Assembly: GCA_024707365.1 (NCBI GenBank)
Contig: JANPZV010000004.1
Location: 62,001-126,000 of the forward strand
Direction of reading: 5' to 3'
Length of the DNA stretch: 64,000 nt
From: Terricaulis sp.
GTDB taxonomy: Bacteria; Pseudomonadota; Alphaproteobacteria; Caulobacterales; Aquidulcibacteraceae
Shown piece by piece: positions 28,560 through 37,897 of the stretch. Made by a program: the position numbers and the translations under genes. Within the stretch, counting starts at the first letter, position 1. Each line of letters begins with the position of its first letter. The notes under the pieces are model-generated. The model was not told the origin of the DNA. It ran no database searches and saw nothing but the letters and a program-made list of their open reading frames with translations.

Positions 28560-28653
28560 GAATCGAAATTTACCATAAAAAACAGCAACTAAGCGCAGCG
28601 CCATCATCATGCCTTAACCCCGATCCGTTTCATTATGACACTCTCGGATCGGG
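28560..28653. promoter_or_regulatory. Divergent control region upstream of ddl: GANTC site, TTAACC half-site, 9-base inverted repeat
   Basis: The 356 bases between the TIR-like gene and ddl contain no credible gene. This part has GAATC (28560-28564), AATTTACCATAAAA (28567-28580, also found at 3333-3346), a CtrA-like half-site TTAACC (28614-28619) and the inverted repeat CCCGATCCG / CGGATCGGG (28619-28627 and 28645-28653, loop 17). The repeat ends 48 bases before the ddl ATG. Promoters for both directions probably lie here; none can be placed exactly. Confidence 0.4.
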
Positions 28654-28701
28654 CGATGACGAAGCTTGGCCGAGGGGGTGTTTGGTTGGTGAGGCGCGAG
28701 C

Positions 28702-29616
28702 ATGGCGCGGGTTGTGGTGCTTTTGGGCGGCTTAAGCCCTGAACGGCCTGTGAGCTTGGTTTCCGGGCGCGGCTGCGCGGATGCGCTCGCCCGGCTAGGC
28801 CACGAGGTGATCGAAATTGATCCGCAAAACAGCGGCTGGATCGCTGAATTGAAGGACGCCGCGCCGGACGCGGTGTTCAACGCCCTGCACGGCGAATACG
28901 GCGAGGATGGCCGCACCCAAGGCGTGCTCGATTATCTCAAGCTGCCGTACACGCATTCAGGCTGCCTATCTTCAGCGCTGGCCATGGATAAGGATAAATC
29001 CAAGGCCGTGTTTGCGCAGGCGGGCCTGCCGCTGGCGAACGGCAAGCTGATGCATCGGCTCGATGCGGCCAAAGCTCATCCGATGCCAGCGCCTTACGTT
29101 GTGAAGCCCAATGCGCAGGGCTCATCGGTGGGCATCTTTATCGTGCGCGAAGGCGCCAACCGCCCGCCCGAACAATTGCTCGATCCCGATTGGACCTTTG
29201 GCCAAGAGGTGCTGGTCGAAGAATTTATCGACGGCAAGGAGCTCACCGTTGCGGTCATGCATGATCGCGGCGCGCTGGCTGTCACCGAAATCATCGCCAA
29301 CAGCGAATGGTACGATTTCGACGCGAAATATTCCGCTGGCGGCTCGCGCCACGAAATCCCGGCCGACATTCCGCAGACCGTCGCCGATCAATTGATGCGC
29401 GCCGCCGAAGCCGCGCACCACGCGCTTGGCTGCCGCGGCGTGACGCGCAGTGATTTCCGCTATGACCCCAAGCGTGACCGCATCGCGCTCTTGGAGGTGA
29501 ACACCCAGCCCGGCATGACGCCGACCTCGCTCGTGCCCGAGCAGGCGGCTTTCGTCGGCATGTCTTACGATGAATTGGTAGGGTGGATTTTGGAGGATGC
29601 GTCATGGCCGCGGTGA
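28702..29616 (+). CDS. ddl: D-alanine:D-alanine ligase
   Basis: The 304-residue ATP-grasp ligase makes the D-Ala-D-Ala dipeptide that MurF attaches. It has the N-terminal LLGGLSPERPVSLVSG loop, FNALHGEYGEDG, PYTHSGCLSSALAMDK, VKPNAQGSSVGI and the metal-binding end LLEVNTQPGMTPTSL. The length is typical. Its end overlaps the ftsQ start by 13 bases. The frame is intact. Confidence 0.95.
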   Translation: MARVVVLLGGLSPERPVSLVSGRGCADALARLGHEVIEIDPQNSGWIAELKDAAPDAVFNALHGEYGEDGRTQGVLDYLKLPYTHSGCLSSALAMDKDKSKAVFAQAGLPLANGKLMHRLDAAKAHPMPAPYVVKPNAQGSSVGIFIVREGANRPPEQLLDPDWTFGQEVLVEEFIDGKELTVAVMHDRGALAVTEIIANSEWYDFDAKYSAGGSRHEIPADIPQTVADQLMRAAEAAHHALGCRGVTRSDFRYDPKRDRIALLEVNTQPGMTPTSLVPEQAAFVGMSYDELVGWILEDASWPR

Positions 29617-30536
29617 GAGCGCGCCGCGGCAAGCGGCCTCCGCAAGATCCGCCGCAGCGCGGGCGCCGCAAGGCCGCCCCGGCGCAGCACGAGCCGATGT
29701 CGCGCCTGGCGCGCATCAAGCTCAATGGCGGGCTGCGCGAAGAGGATATTCACGTTTCGGGCAAGAGCCTCATCACCGCGCTTGGCGGGCTGGTCCTGTT
29801 TATCGGCATCTCCGTGGCGGGCGCGACGTGGCTTGGCTCATCTTTGTTTGACGTGCGCGAGGCGTTCGCGCGCGCGGCTGACGGCGCGGCGGCGAATGTC
29901 GGCTTTGCGGTAGCCGAAATCGAGATCGAGGGCGTGTCCGGTGCGCGCGAGGATGAAATCCGCGCGCTGATCCAGCCGGAGGGGCGCCGCTCCTTGCTGG
30001 CGCTTGATCCGTCTGATGTGCGCACGCGCGTGCAGAGCCTTGATTGGGTGGCCGATGCGCAGGTGCGCCGGCTTTGGCCTTCCACCATCGCCATCACCGT
30101 CGAGCGCCGCCAAGCGTACGCCCGCTGGGAAGAGGGCGGCGAGATTTCCGTGATCGATTATAATGGCGAGCGCCTGCTCACCGAACGCGCCGCCGATCAC
30201 CCGGAATTGCCGCTGGTGAAGGGCGTAGGCGCTGGCCCCGCCGCTGAGCCGCTGCTGATCGCGTTGGAAAACCTGCCGCAGACGCGCGCGCGCCTGGTTG
30301 AGCTGGTGCGCGTGGGCGATCGGCGTTGGGACGTGCGTTTGCAAAACGGGATGACGATCGCGTTGCCGGAAGATGCGCCGGCGCAAGCGCTCATCCAGCT
30401 TGAGCGCCTGCACAACGCGCATGCGCTGCTTGACCGTCCTTTGACTCAAATCGATCTGCGTGCGCCCGGCCTTGTCGCCGTGCGCGTGCATCCTTCACTT
30501 GCCGGCGGCGCACGCCCGCTATTGGGAGGCGCATAA
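29604..30536 (+). CDS. ftsQ: Cell division protein FtsQ
   Basis: The 310-residue protein has a cytoplasmic, basic Pro-rich tail (about 1-50), one membrane helix (about 60-80) and a periplasmic POTRA domain (about 100-170; IEGVSGAREDEI then LIQPEGRRSLLAL). The C-terminal beta domain follows. FtsQ links early ring proteins to FtsL/FtsB and the FtsWI synthase. GGAGG lies just upstream of the ATG at 29604. The stop shares a base with the ftsA start (TAATG). Confidence 0.92.
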   Translation: MAAVRARRGKRPPQDPPQRGRRKAAPAQHEPMSRLARIKLNGGLREEDIHVSGKSLITALGGLVLFIGISVAGATWLGSSLFDVREAFARAADGAAANVGFAVAEIEIEGVSGAREDEIRALIQPEGRRSLLALDPSDVRTRVQSLDWVADAQVRRLWPSTIAITVERRQAYARWEEGGEISVIDYNGERLLTERAADHPELPLVKGVGAGPAAEPLLIALENLPQTRARLVELVRVGDRRWDVRLQNGMTIALPEDAPAQALIQLERLHNAHALLDRPLTQIDLRAPGLVAVRVHPSLAGGARPLLGGA

Positions 30537-31860
30537 TGGGCGTGGCTGTCCTCGATTTTGACGACGACTTTCTGCGCGCCGAAGCGCCCGCGCGCGCGCC
30601 TGCGCCGCTGGTGGCCGCGCTTGATGTCGGCGTGTCCAAAACCGTGTGCCTTGCCGCGCGCCATGATCCTGTTTTGGATTTTCATCCGGGGCGGCCGATG
30701 CGCGTCTCGGGCGTGGGCGTGCAAACCGCGCCGGCTGTCGCCTCCGGCAAAGCCGCTGATTTCGATGGCTGCGCCCGCGCCATCCGTGTGGCGATGGACG
30801 AGGCCGCCTTCATGGCCGGCGCGCCGATCCGCCGCGTCACCGCAACCTATTCAGGCCCCGGCCTCAACGCCGTGATTGTGCATGGCGGCGTGCGCGTGCG
30901 CGGCAAGATCATCGGCCATCGTGAGATTGAAGCGGCCATCGCCGCCGCGCTGCAAACCCAGCCCAAATCCGATCGCACCATCCTGCACGCCGAGCCGCTG
31001 CGCTTTTTCATCGATGACGGCGCGCCGGTGGATGACCCCACCGGCCATTCGGGCCGCACGCTGCAAGTTGAGGTTTGCGCCGTCTCGGCGCCGAGCCAAG
31101 CGATCAGTGCGCTCAAAGCCTGCGTGCGCCAAGCGGGCGCGGAGGTGGATGAGATCGTGCCGGGCCCATCGGCTGCTGGTTTTGCGGCGCTCACCCGCGA
31201 TGAACGCGAAGCGGGCGCGCTCGTGCTCGATATTAGGCGCCGGCGCCATTGGCATGGCGGTGTTTGCCGAAGAGGGGCTCGTGCACGCTGAAACCGTCAG
31301 CGTGGGCGGGGTGCGCTTGACGCGCGATCTCGCCGCCAAGCTGCGCACCAGCTACGCTGCGGCTGAGCGCGTGAAGCTCGCCTTCGGCGCCGTGAATGGG
31401 GCGTACGATCCGCGTGAAGCCATCGCCGCGCCAAGGCTTGGCCCGGATGGCCGCCTCGAAGCCGCCACCACGCTGCGTGGGGTGATCGCCGATACGCTGG
31501 CCGCGCCTCATGGAAATGCTGCTGCTGGCGCGCCAGCAGCTCGCGCGCGCCGGTTTCTCCGGCGGCGATGGCCCGCAACGCGCGGTGCTTGTCGGCGGCG
31601 GCGCGATGATCCCCGGCTTGCGCGAACTCGCGGTCGAAGCGCTAGGCATGCCCGTGCGCATCGGGCGGCCCGATGTTTCCGGCTTTGACCATGGCGAAGC
31701 TGGCCCCGCTTACGCGGCCGCTTCCGGCGCGCTGCGCTGGCGGCTCGACATCCCCGCGCCCGAGGATGACGATGAGGGCCAGCCCACGCTTGGCGATCTC
31801 ATCGGCGCCGTGCGCAACGGCGTCAGCAAAGCCTGGCGCTGGCTGCGGGATAATTTCTGA
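30536..31860 (+). CDS. ftsA: Actin-like division protein FtsA (two frameshifts)
   Basis: FtsA is an actin-fold ATPase that tethers FtsZ to the membrane. The corrected product has about 441 residues: ALDVGVSKTVCL (phosphate 1), the 1C insertion region, LVLDIGAGAIGMAVF (phosphate 2), LVGGGAMIPGLRELA (adenosine loop) and an amphipathic tail KAWRWLRDNF, which fits the membrane-targeting sequence. Frameshifts lie near 31235 (an extra A in GATATTAGGC) and 31507 (a CG pair lost in GCCGCGCCTC). Both restore family sequence. Confidence 0.93.
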
Positions 31861-31863
31861 GCC

Positions 31864-33162
31864 TCATTGCGGCGCGCAGATGAACACGCTCAGGTAATTC
31901 GCCGTGAGCGTGCTTGACTGGCGTGTCGTCACGGCCACGCCTTCGCGCCCCAAGAAGGCGCGCAATGCGCCAACTTGCTCAGCCTCGCCCGCTTCGCCGC
32001 GGATTTCATCCTGGCTGACTCGGTAACCGGGGCGCTGGTTGACCGCTGCGGTGAGCACGCGCAAACGCGCGCTCCGCAGCTGGACGCCCAATTGGCCTGC
32101 GCTTTCACGCTGGCGGCGCTGCTCAGCTTCAAGCAGGCTCACCACGCGCTCGGCCTTCTGGCGCGCGCCTGCCACGCCTTCGCATGTGAACACATCGATA
32201 CGCCAGCCGATGCTGTCGCGCGTCTGCTGAATGACGTTCTGGATCTGCTCGGCGCTTTGTTCGATCGCTTGTTCGGCGGGGGACGGCGCTTGGCGCGCAT
32301 CGCCCGGCGATGCTGCGCCCGGCTGAACTGGCGCGGACGCCTGAAGCCCGGCGATCTCGTTCAAGAAATTCTGCTCGGTAATTTCAAATTGCCGGCGCTG
32401 TTCCTGCAATTGGCGCTGGGAATTCCATAAAAGCCCGCCCACGGCGCCGATGGCGATGAGGCTGACAAGGGCCAGGCCCACCAGGAGCCGTGCGCGGCTT
32501 CGCTGAACGGCAATGAGCTTATCGAGCTGCTTGCGCTGCTCATTGTTGCGCGATGTCTCAGCGGCCTCGCTCGCACTGATGAATTCGCGCTGGCTCGCTG
32601 TCGGCTCCGGCGCGCCAGGTTTCCAGGCTGCGAGCCATGTTTGTGCGGCGTCCAATTCTGCGCCGCGCATCAGCAATGATTCATCGTTGCTGTGTTCTCG
32701 CCAACGCGCGGCCATGTCGCCGAGGCGGGTATGCTCGCGAATCCAATCGATGTCGGTGCGCAGCGCGGTGGTGAGTTGCTTGAGCCCCGCGCCGAAGCTG
32801 CGGCCGCGTGTAAAATAAATGTAGTTCAGCCGCCGCAGCGCCTCGGGCGTTTGCGCCTCGTCAGTCTCGACAGACACGACAGGGAGTACGCGCTTGGCCA
32901 ATTCTTTCGCGCGGGCCAATTCCCACGCGCACCGCTCGGAGGCCACAGAGGCGGGGGTGATGACGTAGGCGATCGTGTCAGCTTGCTGCAGCAAGTGATT
33001 GAGCCGCGCCTGCCAATCCTCGCCCGGCACAATATCGTGCTGATCAAGAAACGGATCAAAGCCGGCCGCTTCGAGGCCAGCCATCAATTCCTCGGCGAAA
33101 GCGCTGGCGTCGCTTCGCGCGTAGGAAATGAAAATCCGCAGCGATTGGTGCGCCCCCGCCAT
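31864..33162 (-). CDS. TIR-domain membrane protein between ftsA and ftsZ
   Basis: The 432-residue protein has an N-terminal TIR domain (residues about 8-125): LRIFISYARSDASAFAEEL, then FLDQHDIVPGEDW, AYVITPASVASERCAWELARA. The residue pair W80-E81 places a glutamate where enzymatic TIR domains keep their catalytic acid. After a linker with a basic stretch comes one membrane helix (about 224-246) and a heptad-rich coiled coil to about 370. The final domain ends ANYLSVFICAPQ. The TIR is cytoplasmic and the tail periplasmic by this topology. No effector or antiviral partner is encoded nearby. Function unknown. Confidence 0.8.
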   Translation of the reverse strand: MAGAHQSLRIFISYARSDASAFAEELMAGLEAAGFDPFLDQHDIVPGEDWQARLNHLLQQADTIAYVITPASVASERCAWELARAKELAKRVLPVVSVETDEAQTPEALRRLNYIYFTRGRSFGAGLKQLTTALRTDIDWIREHTRLGDMAARWREHSNDESLLMRGAELDAAQTWLAAWKPGAPEPTASQREFISASEAAETSRNNEQRKQLDKLIAVQRSRARLLVGLALVSLIAIGAVGGLLWNSQRQLQEQRRQFEITEQNFLNEIAGLQASAPVQPGAASPGDARQAPSPAEQAIEQSAEQIQNVIQQTRDSIGWRIDVFTCEGVAGARQKAERVVSLLEAEQRRQRESAGQLGVQLRSARLRVLTAAVNQRPGYRVSQDEIRGEAGEAEQVGALRAFLGREGVAVTTRQSSTLTANYLSVFICAPQ

Positions 33163-33219
33163 ATCCGCCTCCTGCGGAGACGCTAACCTAAGGTGAGGGC
33201 GCAGGCCAAGGCGTTTTCG

Positions 33220-34821
33220 CTATTGCCCGCCTTCGCCCGCGCCGCGCGGGATGGCTTGGTAATCGAGCACGAAGCGCTCAAGCAGGCGCACGGCGTAGGC
33301 GTTGGAGCCGTCCGGATTCCAATCGCTCGCGCCGCTCCATGCTGTGCCGGCAATGTCGATATGCGCCCAAGGCACCTCGCGGCTGATGAACTCGCCCACG
33401 AAATGCGCGCCGGTGCCCGCGCCGGGGCTGCCGCCGCTGTTTTTGATGTCGGCATAGGTGGAAGAAACTTCGCGGCCGTAGCTTGAGTGCAGCGGCAGGC
33501 GCCATAGCGGTTCGCCGGTGGCGCGCCCGGCGGCCTCCAATTGCGTCGCCAGCGCATCGTGGCGCGTGAACAGGCCCGCATATTCGTCCGCCAGCGCGCC
33601 AACCACCGCGCCCGTCAGCGTCGCCACATCGACCACGACGGACGGATTGAGCCGCGCGTCCGCGTAAGCCAGCGCATCGGCCAGCACGAGGCGGCCCTCG
33701 GCGTCAGTATTGGCGACCTCGATGGTTTTGCCGTTCATTGCCGTGAGCACATCGCCTGGGCGCATGGCCGCGCCGTCAGGCATGTTTTCGGCCAGCGCCG
33801 CGATCGCCACCACATGCACCGGCGCGCGTGAGCGCGAAAGCGCCAGCACCGCGCCCGTCACCGAAGCCGCGCCGGACATATCCCTGCGCATATTGCTCAT
33901 GCCGCCGCCGGTTTTGATGTTGAGGCCGCCGCTATCGAAGGTGATGCCTTTGCCGGCCAGCACGATCGGCCCGCCTTCGGGCGCGCCAGGGCCGCGATAG
34001 GTGATGATCATCATGCGCGGCGGCCGCTCGCTGCCTTGGCCAACCCCAAGGATCGCGCCCATGCCGAGCCGCTGCATCGCCGGAACGTCCAGCACCTGGA
34101 TGCTCACGCCGGCGACGCCCTGAAATTGCCGCCGCGCGCTTTCCACAAAGCTTTCAGGATAGATCACATTGGCCGGCGCGTTGGAGACATCGCGCGTCCA
34201 GGCCATGGCGTCGATCAGCGCGCGGCCGCGGCTTGTATAAAGCGCAGCAGCCTCCGCGCCTGTGTCACTGACGATCAGGGTGGGGCCAAGCGGCGCAGCG
34301 TTGCGCCGCGAGGATTGGAAAAGATCAGCGCGATATTCGCCAATGCCCATGCCGGCGGCCCATTCGGCCGCGGCGTCAGCGGGAAGGCCGCCGGCCAGAA
34401 CGGTGATGCGGCTTTCGCTGAGCAGCGACCGCCCGGCGACAGCGCCCGCCATTTGATAATCGAGCGCGCTGGGGGTTGCGCTAAGGCCCACGATCAAAAT
34501 CCGATCCCACGCGCCGATGCCGCGCAGTGAGAGCGTGGCGCGCGCGCCGTATTTGAAATCCGCTGAGGTCAGCGCCCGGGTGATCGCGGCGCGTTCATCA
34601 TCGCTCAGGCTCGCGCCACGGGCCTCGAGATCCTCCACCGCGCCCATCGGCAGCACCAAAGCGCCGCCGGCTTCCCCGGCGGCCGCTGCAAAGCTGATTG
34701 CGCGCTGCTGCTGCGCGGCGGGCTGGGTGATGACGGCGCGGGTCTGCGCCTCGGCGGGTGCGGCGAGCGTGGTCAAAGCAATGGCGGCCAGCGCTGTGCT
34801 GGCGAGAAGGCGCGTGAGCAT
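33220..34821 (-). CDS. Leucyl aminopeptidase (M17) with an export signal
   Basis: The product from the ATG at 34821 has 533 residues. It starts with a clear signal peptide (MLTRLLASTALAAIAL, cleavage after AEAQ), unlike cytoplasmic PepA. The catalytic domain shows LAGKGITFDSGGLNIK, NTDAEGRLVLADALAYA and the M17 arrangement of zinc-binding Lys, Asp and Glu. It removes N-terminal residues from peptides, here probably in the periplasm. It starts 301 bases from ftsZ, which reads the other way, so the two share a control region. Confidence 0.9.
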   Translation of the reverse strand: MLTRLLASTALAAIALTTLAAPAEAQTRAVITQPAAQQQRAISFAAAAGEAGGALVLPMGAVEDLEARGASLSDDERAAITRALTSADFKYGARATLSLRGIGAWDRILIVGLSATPSALDYQMAGAVAGRSLLSESRITVLAGGLPADAAAEWAAGMGIGEYRADLFQSSRRNAAPLGPTLIVSDTGAEAAALYTSRGRALIDAMAWTRDVSNAPANVIYPESFVESARRQFQGVAGVSIQVLDVPAMQRLGMGAILGVGQGSERPPRMMIITYRGPGAPEGGPIVLAGKGITFDSGGLNIKTGGGMSNMRRDMSGAASVTGAVLALSRSRAPVHVVAIAALAENMPDGAAMRPGDVLTAMNGKTIEVANTDAEGRLVLADALAYADARLNPSVVVDVATLTGAVVGALADEYAGLFTRHDALATQLEAAGRATGEPLWRLPLHSSYGREVSSTYADIKNSGGSPGAGTGAHFVGEFISREVPWAHIDIAGTAWSGASDWNPDGSNAYAVRLLERFVLDYQAIPRGAGEGGQ

Positions 34822-35036
34822 GGAACCCCCAAAATGAACTTGGGCCAGTTTTCGGCAAAGCGCGCGGCAGGGGCAACCCTTGCCGCGACGTTTGGGGCCC
34901 TGGGCGCGACGACCTCTCACGGCGGATGCGGCATTCTGTTCCTCTGCGGCCGCCGCTTGGCGCGGCGGGCTTTGCGCCTTATTTTTCTCAGGCCAGCCTG
35001 CTTTAGCCCTAAATCCGCCGCGAGTGTTCCGGTACC

Positions 35037-35090
35037 TTAACGTACACTTAAGGCGGCCGTTTGAGGCTGCGGTGCCAGTGTGGGCGAATC
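35037..35090 (+). promoter_or_regulatory. CtrA-type site and GANTC site in the ftsZ control region
   Basis: TTAA (35037-35040), seven bases, TTAA (35048-35051) matches the CtrA full-site consensus. A CcrM-type GAATC lies at 35086-35090. The ftsZ ATG is 33 bases further on. In Caulobacter, CtrA binds the ftsZ promoter and a GANTC there links its expression to replication, so both elements in the same order support the same control here. The 301-base gap (34822-35122) holds no gene. Confidence 0.7.
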
Positions 35091-35122
35091 ATGCGAACCG
35101 AGGCCGGTGGAGCCGCGAAATT

Positions 35123-36481
35123 ATGAGCCATTTTAGCGCGCCGGGCGTGCAGGAATCCAAACCCCGCATCGTCGTGTTCGGCGTTGGCGGCGCGCCGGCG
35201 GCAACGCGGTGAACAACATGATCGACGCCGGCTTGCAGGGCGTTGAGTTTGTCGTCGCCAACACCGACGCCCAAGCGCTCACCCGCGCCAAGACGCCCAA
35301 CCGGCTCCAGCTTGGCCATTCCATCACCGAAGGCCTCGGCGCCGGCGCGCGCCCGGAGGTCGGCCAGGCCGCCGCGCAGGAAAGCACGCCTGAGATCATC
35401 GAGTTTCTTGAGGGCGCGCACATGGTGTTCGTCGCCGCCGGCATGGGCGGGGGCACCGGCACCGGCGCGGCGCCGGTGATTGCGCGCACCGCGCGCGAGC
35501 GCGGCATCCTCACCATCGCCGTCGTCACCAAGCCGTTTCACTTTGAGGGCCAGCGCCGCATGCAGCTGGCCGAGGCGGGCGTGCAGGAGCTGCGCAAGCA
35601 CGTCGATACGCTGATCGTCATTCCGAACCAAAATCTCTTCCGCGTCGCCAATGAGCGCACCACCTTCGCCGAAGCCTTCCAGCTTGCCGATCAGGTGCTT
35701 TACAGCGGCGTGCGCGGCGTCACCGATCTCATGGTGATGCCTGGCCTCATCAATCTCGATTTCGCGGACGTCCGCACCGTGATGGCCGAGATGGGCACCG
35801 CGATGATGGGCACCGGCGAAGGCGAGGGCCACAACCGCGCGCTCGAAGCCGCGCACGGCGCCATGGCTAACCCGCTGCTGGATATCGTCTCGATGCGCGG
35901 CGCCAAGGGCGTTTTGATCAACATCACCGGCGGCTTTGATATGACGCTCTACGAGGTCGATATCGCCGCCAACGAAATCCGCGCCGAGGTGGACGCCAAC
36001 GCCAACATCATCCTTGGCTCGACCTTTGACGAGAGCTTGGAAGGGCGCATGCGCGTTTCCGTGGTGGCCACCGGCATCGATGATGAAGCCATTGTCGGCC
36101 AGCAAACCATGGTCGAGCCCGCGCGCCGCGCGGCCGAGGCGCCGCTGCGCCGCCCGGCTGCAAACACCGCGCGCCCCGCGCAAGAGCCCGCGCCGCGCCC
36201 AGAGCCGGCGCCTTCGTTTGAAGAGCAGCGCCCGCGCTTTGCCAATGACGTGGAGCCCGAGCGCCGCAAGGGCGGCGGCTTTAATATGTTCGGCTGGAAA
36301 AAGCCCGAGCCGCGTGAGCGTGAACGCGACCGCGATGAGGGCGCCCGCGCCGCGCATCGAGGATTTCGGCGTTGAAGATGATCTCAACAAGCCCGCGCCG
36401 CGCGCGGCTGAGCCCGATCCTTCGCTCGACGAAGAGCTGGAAATTCCCGCTTTTCTGCGCAGGCAGATCAATCCGCGCTAA
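35123..36481 (+). CDS. ftsZ: Cell division GTPase FtsZ (two frameshifts)
   Basis: The corrected protein has about 452 residues. FtsZ polymerises into the division ring. It opens [20 protein letters not shown], has [18 protein letters not shown], the tubulin signature [12 protein letters not shown] and [12 protein letters not shown] disordered Pro/Arg/Glu linker follows, and the conserved C-terminal peptide EIPAFLRRQ binds FtsA and other partners. Frameshifts lie near 35195 (an extra GC inside GGAGG) and 36345 (a GC pair lost in the linker). The start at 35123 follows the CtrA and GANTC sites. Confidence 0.95.
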
Positions 36482-36609
36482 GCAAGCCGCGAAACCGGCA
36501 AGATCATTTCCATGCGACAGGATGCGCGCGCCCGCTTGCTTGCCGCAAGGGCGGGAGCCGTCCAAAACGCGCCCAGCCGCATGATGCGCGCGGCGAAGAG
36601 GGATGTCCG

Positions 36610-37881
36610 ATGAAATTTGAAACGCTCGCCGTCCACGCCGGATACGGCCCAGACCCGACAACGCGCGCCGTGGCGACGCCGATCTATCAGACGACGTCCT
36701 ACGCCTTCGACAGCACCCAGCACGGCGCGGATCTTTTCGATCTCAAGGTGGCGGGCAACATCTACACCCGCATCATGAACCCGACGACCGACGTGCTTGA
36801 ACAGCGCGTGGCCGCGCTTGAAGGCGGCGTCGCCGGGCTGGCGGTGGCTTCGGGGCAGGCGGCGATCACCTATGCGATCCTCACCATCGCCGAAGCGGGC
36901 GACAACATCATCGCCACCTCCACGCTTTATGGCGGCACCTATAATCTCTTCGCGCACACGCTGCCGCAATACGGGATCGAGGTGCGCTTTATCGATGCGG
37001 GCGATCCGGCCGCGATCGCCAAGCTGGCCGATGCGCGCACCAAGGCGGTGTTCTGCGAATCCATCGGCAATCCTTTGGGCAATGTGGTCGATTTCGGCGC
37101 GCTGGCGCAGGCCGCGCATGCGCAAGGGCTGCCGCTGATCGTCGATAACACGGTGCCCACGCCCTATCTCACGCGCCCGATCGAGCATGGCGCCGATATC
37201 GTGGTGCATTCGCTGACCAAATATATCGGCGGGCACGGCACCAGCATTGGCGGCATCATCATCGATGGCGGCAAGTTTCCGTGGGCCGAGCATAAAGAGC
37301 GCTTCCGCCGGCTGAATGAGCCGGAGGTGAGCTATCACGGCGTGGTCTATACCGAGGCGCTTGGCCCGGCCGCCTATATCGGGCGCGTGCGCACCGTGCT
37401 GCTGCGCAACACGGGCGCGGCGCTTTCGCCGTTCAATGCGTTCCTCATCCTGCAAGGGCTCGAAACGCTCGGCCTGCGCATGGATCGGCATGTCGAGAAC
37501 GCCAGCGCCGTCGCGAAATTCCTCAAAGGCCACGCCAAGGTGGAATGGGTGAATTATGCGGGGCTGGAAGATCATCCCTCGCACGCGCTGGTGCAGCGTT
37601 ATTTCGGCGGCAAAGCTTCTGGTTTGCTGACGTTTGGCGTGAAGGGCGGGCGCGATGCGGGCGGGCGCTTTCAGGATGCGGTGAAGGTGTTCACGCGCCT
37701 GGTGAACATCGGCGACGCCAAATCGCTGGTTTGCCACCCGGCCTCGACCACGCACCGCCAGCTTTCGCCCGATGAATTGAAGAAGGCCGGTGTCACCGAG
37801 GATACGGTGCGGCTCTCTGTCGGCATCGAACATATCGACGATCTCATCGCCGATTTGGATCAGGCGCTGGCGGCGGTGTAA
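36610..37881 (+). CDS. metY: O-acetylhomoserine sulfhydrylase (aminocarboxypropyltransferase)
   Basis: The 423-residue PLP enzyme joins sulfide or methanethiol to O-acetylhomoserine, giving homocysteine or methionine. It starts FETLAVHAGYGPDP, has YTRIMNPTTDVLE, the PLP lysine in HSLTKYIGGHGT and VCHPASTTHRQL near the end. The length and the extra central insertion favour MetY over MetB/MetZ. It lies 128 bases after ftsZ; that leader (36482-36609) shows no riboswitch I can recognise. The frame is intact. Confidence 0.93.
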   Translation: MKFETLAVHAGYGPDPTTRAVATPIYQTTSYAFDSTQHGADLFDLKVAGNIYTRIMNPTTDVLEQRVAALEGGVAGLAVASGQAAITYAILTIAEAGDNIIATSTLYGGTYNLFAHTLPQYGIEVRFIDAGDPAAIAKLADARTKAVFCESIGNPLGNVVDFGALAQAAHAQGLPLIVDNTVPTPYLTRPIEHGADIVVHSLTKYIGGHGTSIGGIIIDGGKFPWAEHKERFRRLNEPEVSYHGVVYTEALGPAAYIGRVRTVLLRNTGAALSPFNAFLILQGLETLGLRMDRHVENASAVAKFLKGHAKVEWVNYAGLEDHPSHALVQRYFGGKASGLLTFGVKGGRDAGGRFQDAVKVFTRLVNIGDAKSLVCHPASTTHRQLSPDELKKAGVTEDTVRLSVGIEHIDDLIADLDQALAAV

Positions 37882-37897
37882 CGGCGTGGGGCGGCGC

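Noticed and set aside
35123-36481. Programmed ribosomal frameshifting in ftsZ (and in murE, ftsA, ligA)
   Set aside because: The shift sites differ in sequence and direction, need one or two bases, and lack slippery heptamers with a downstream structure. Indels spread over 18 genes fit sequencing error better.
36482-36609. SAM-type riboswitch in the metY leader
   Set aside because: No match to the SAM-II or SAH consensus could be made by eye, and no clear pseudoknot near the start codon.
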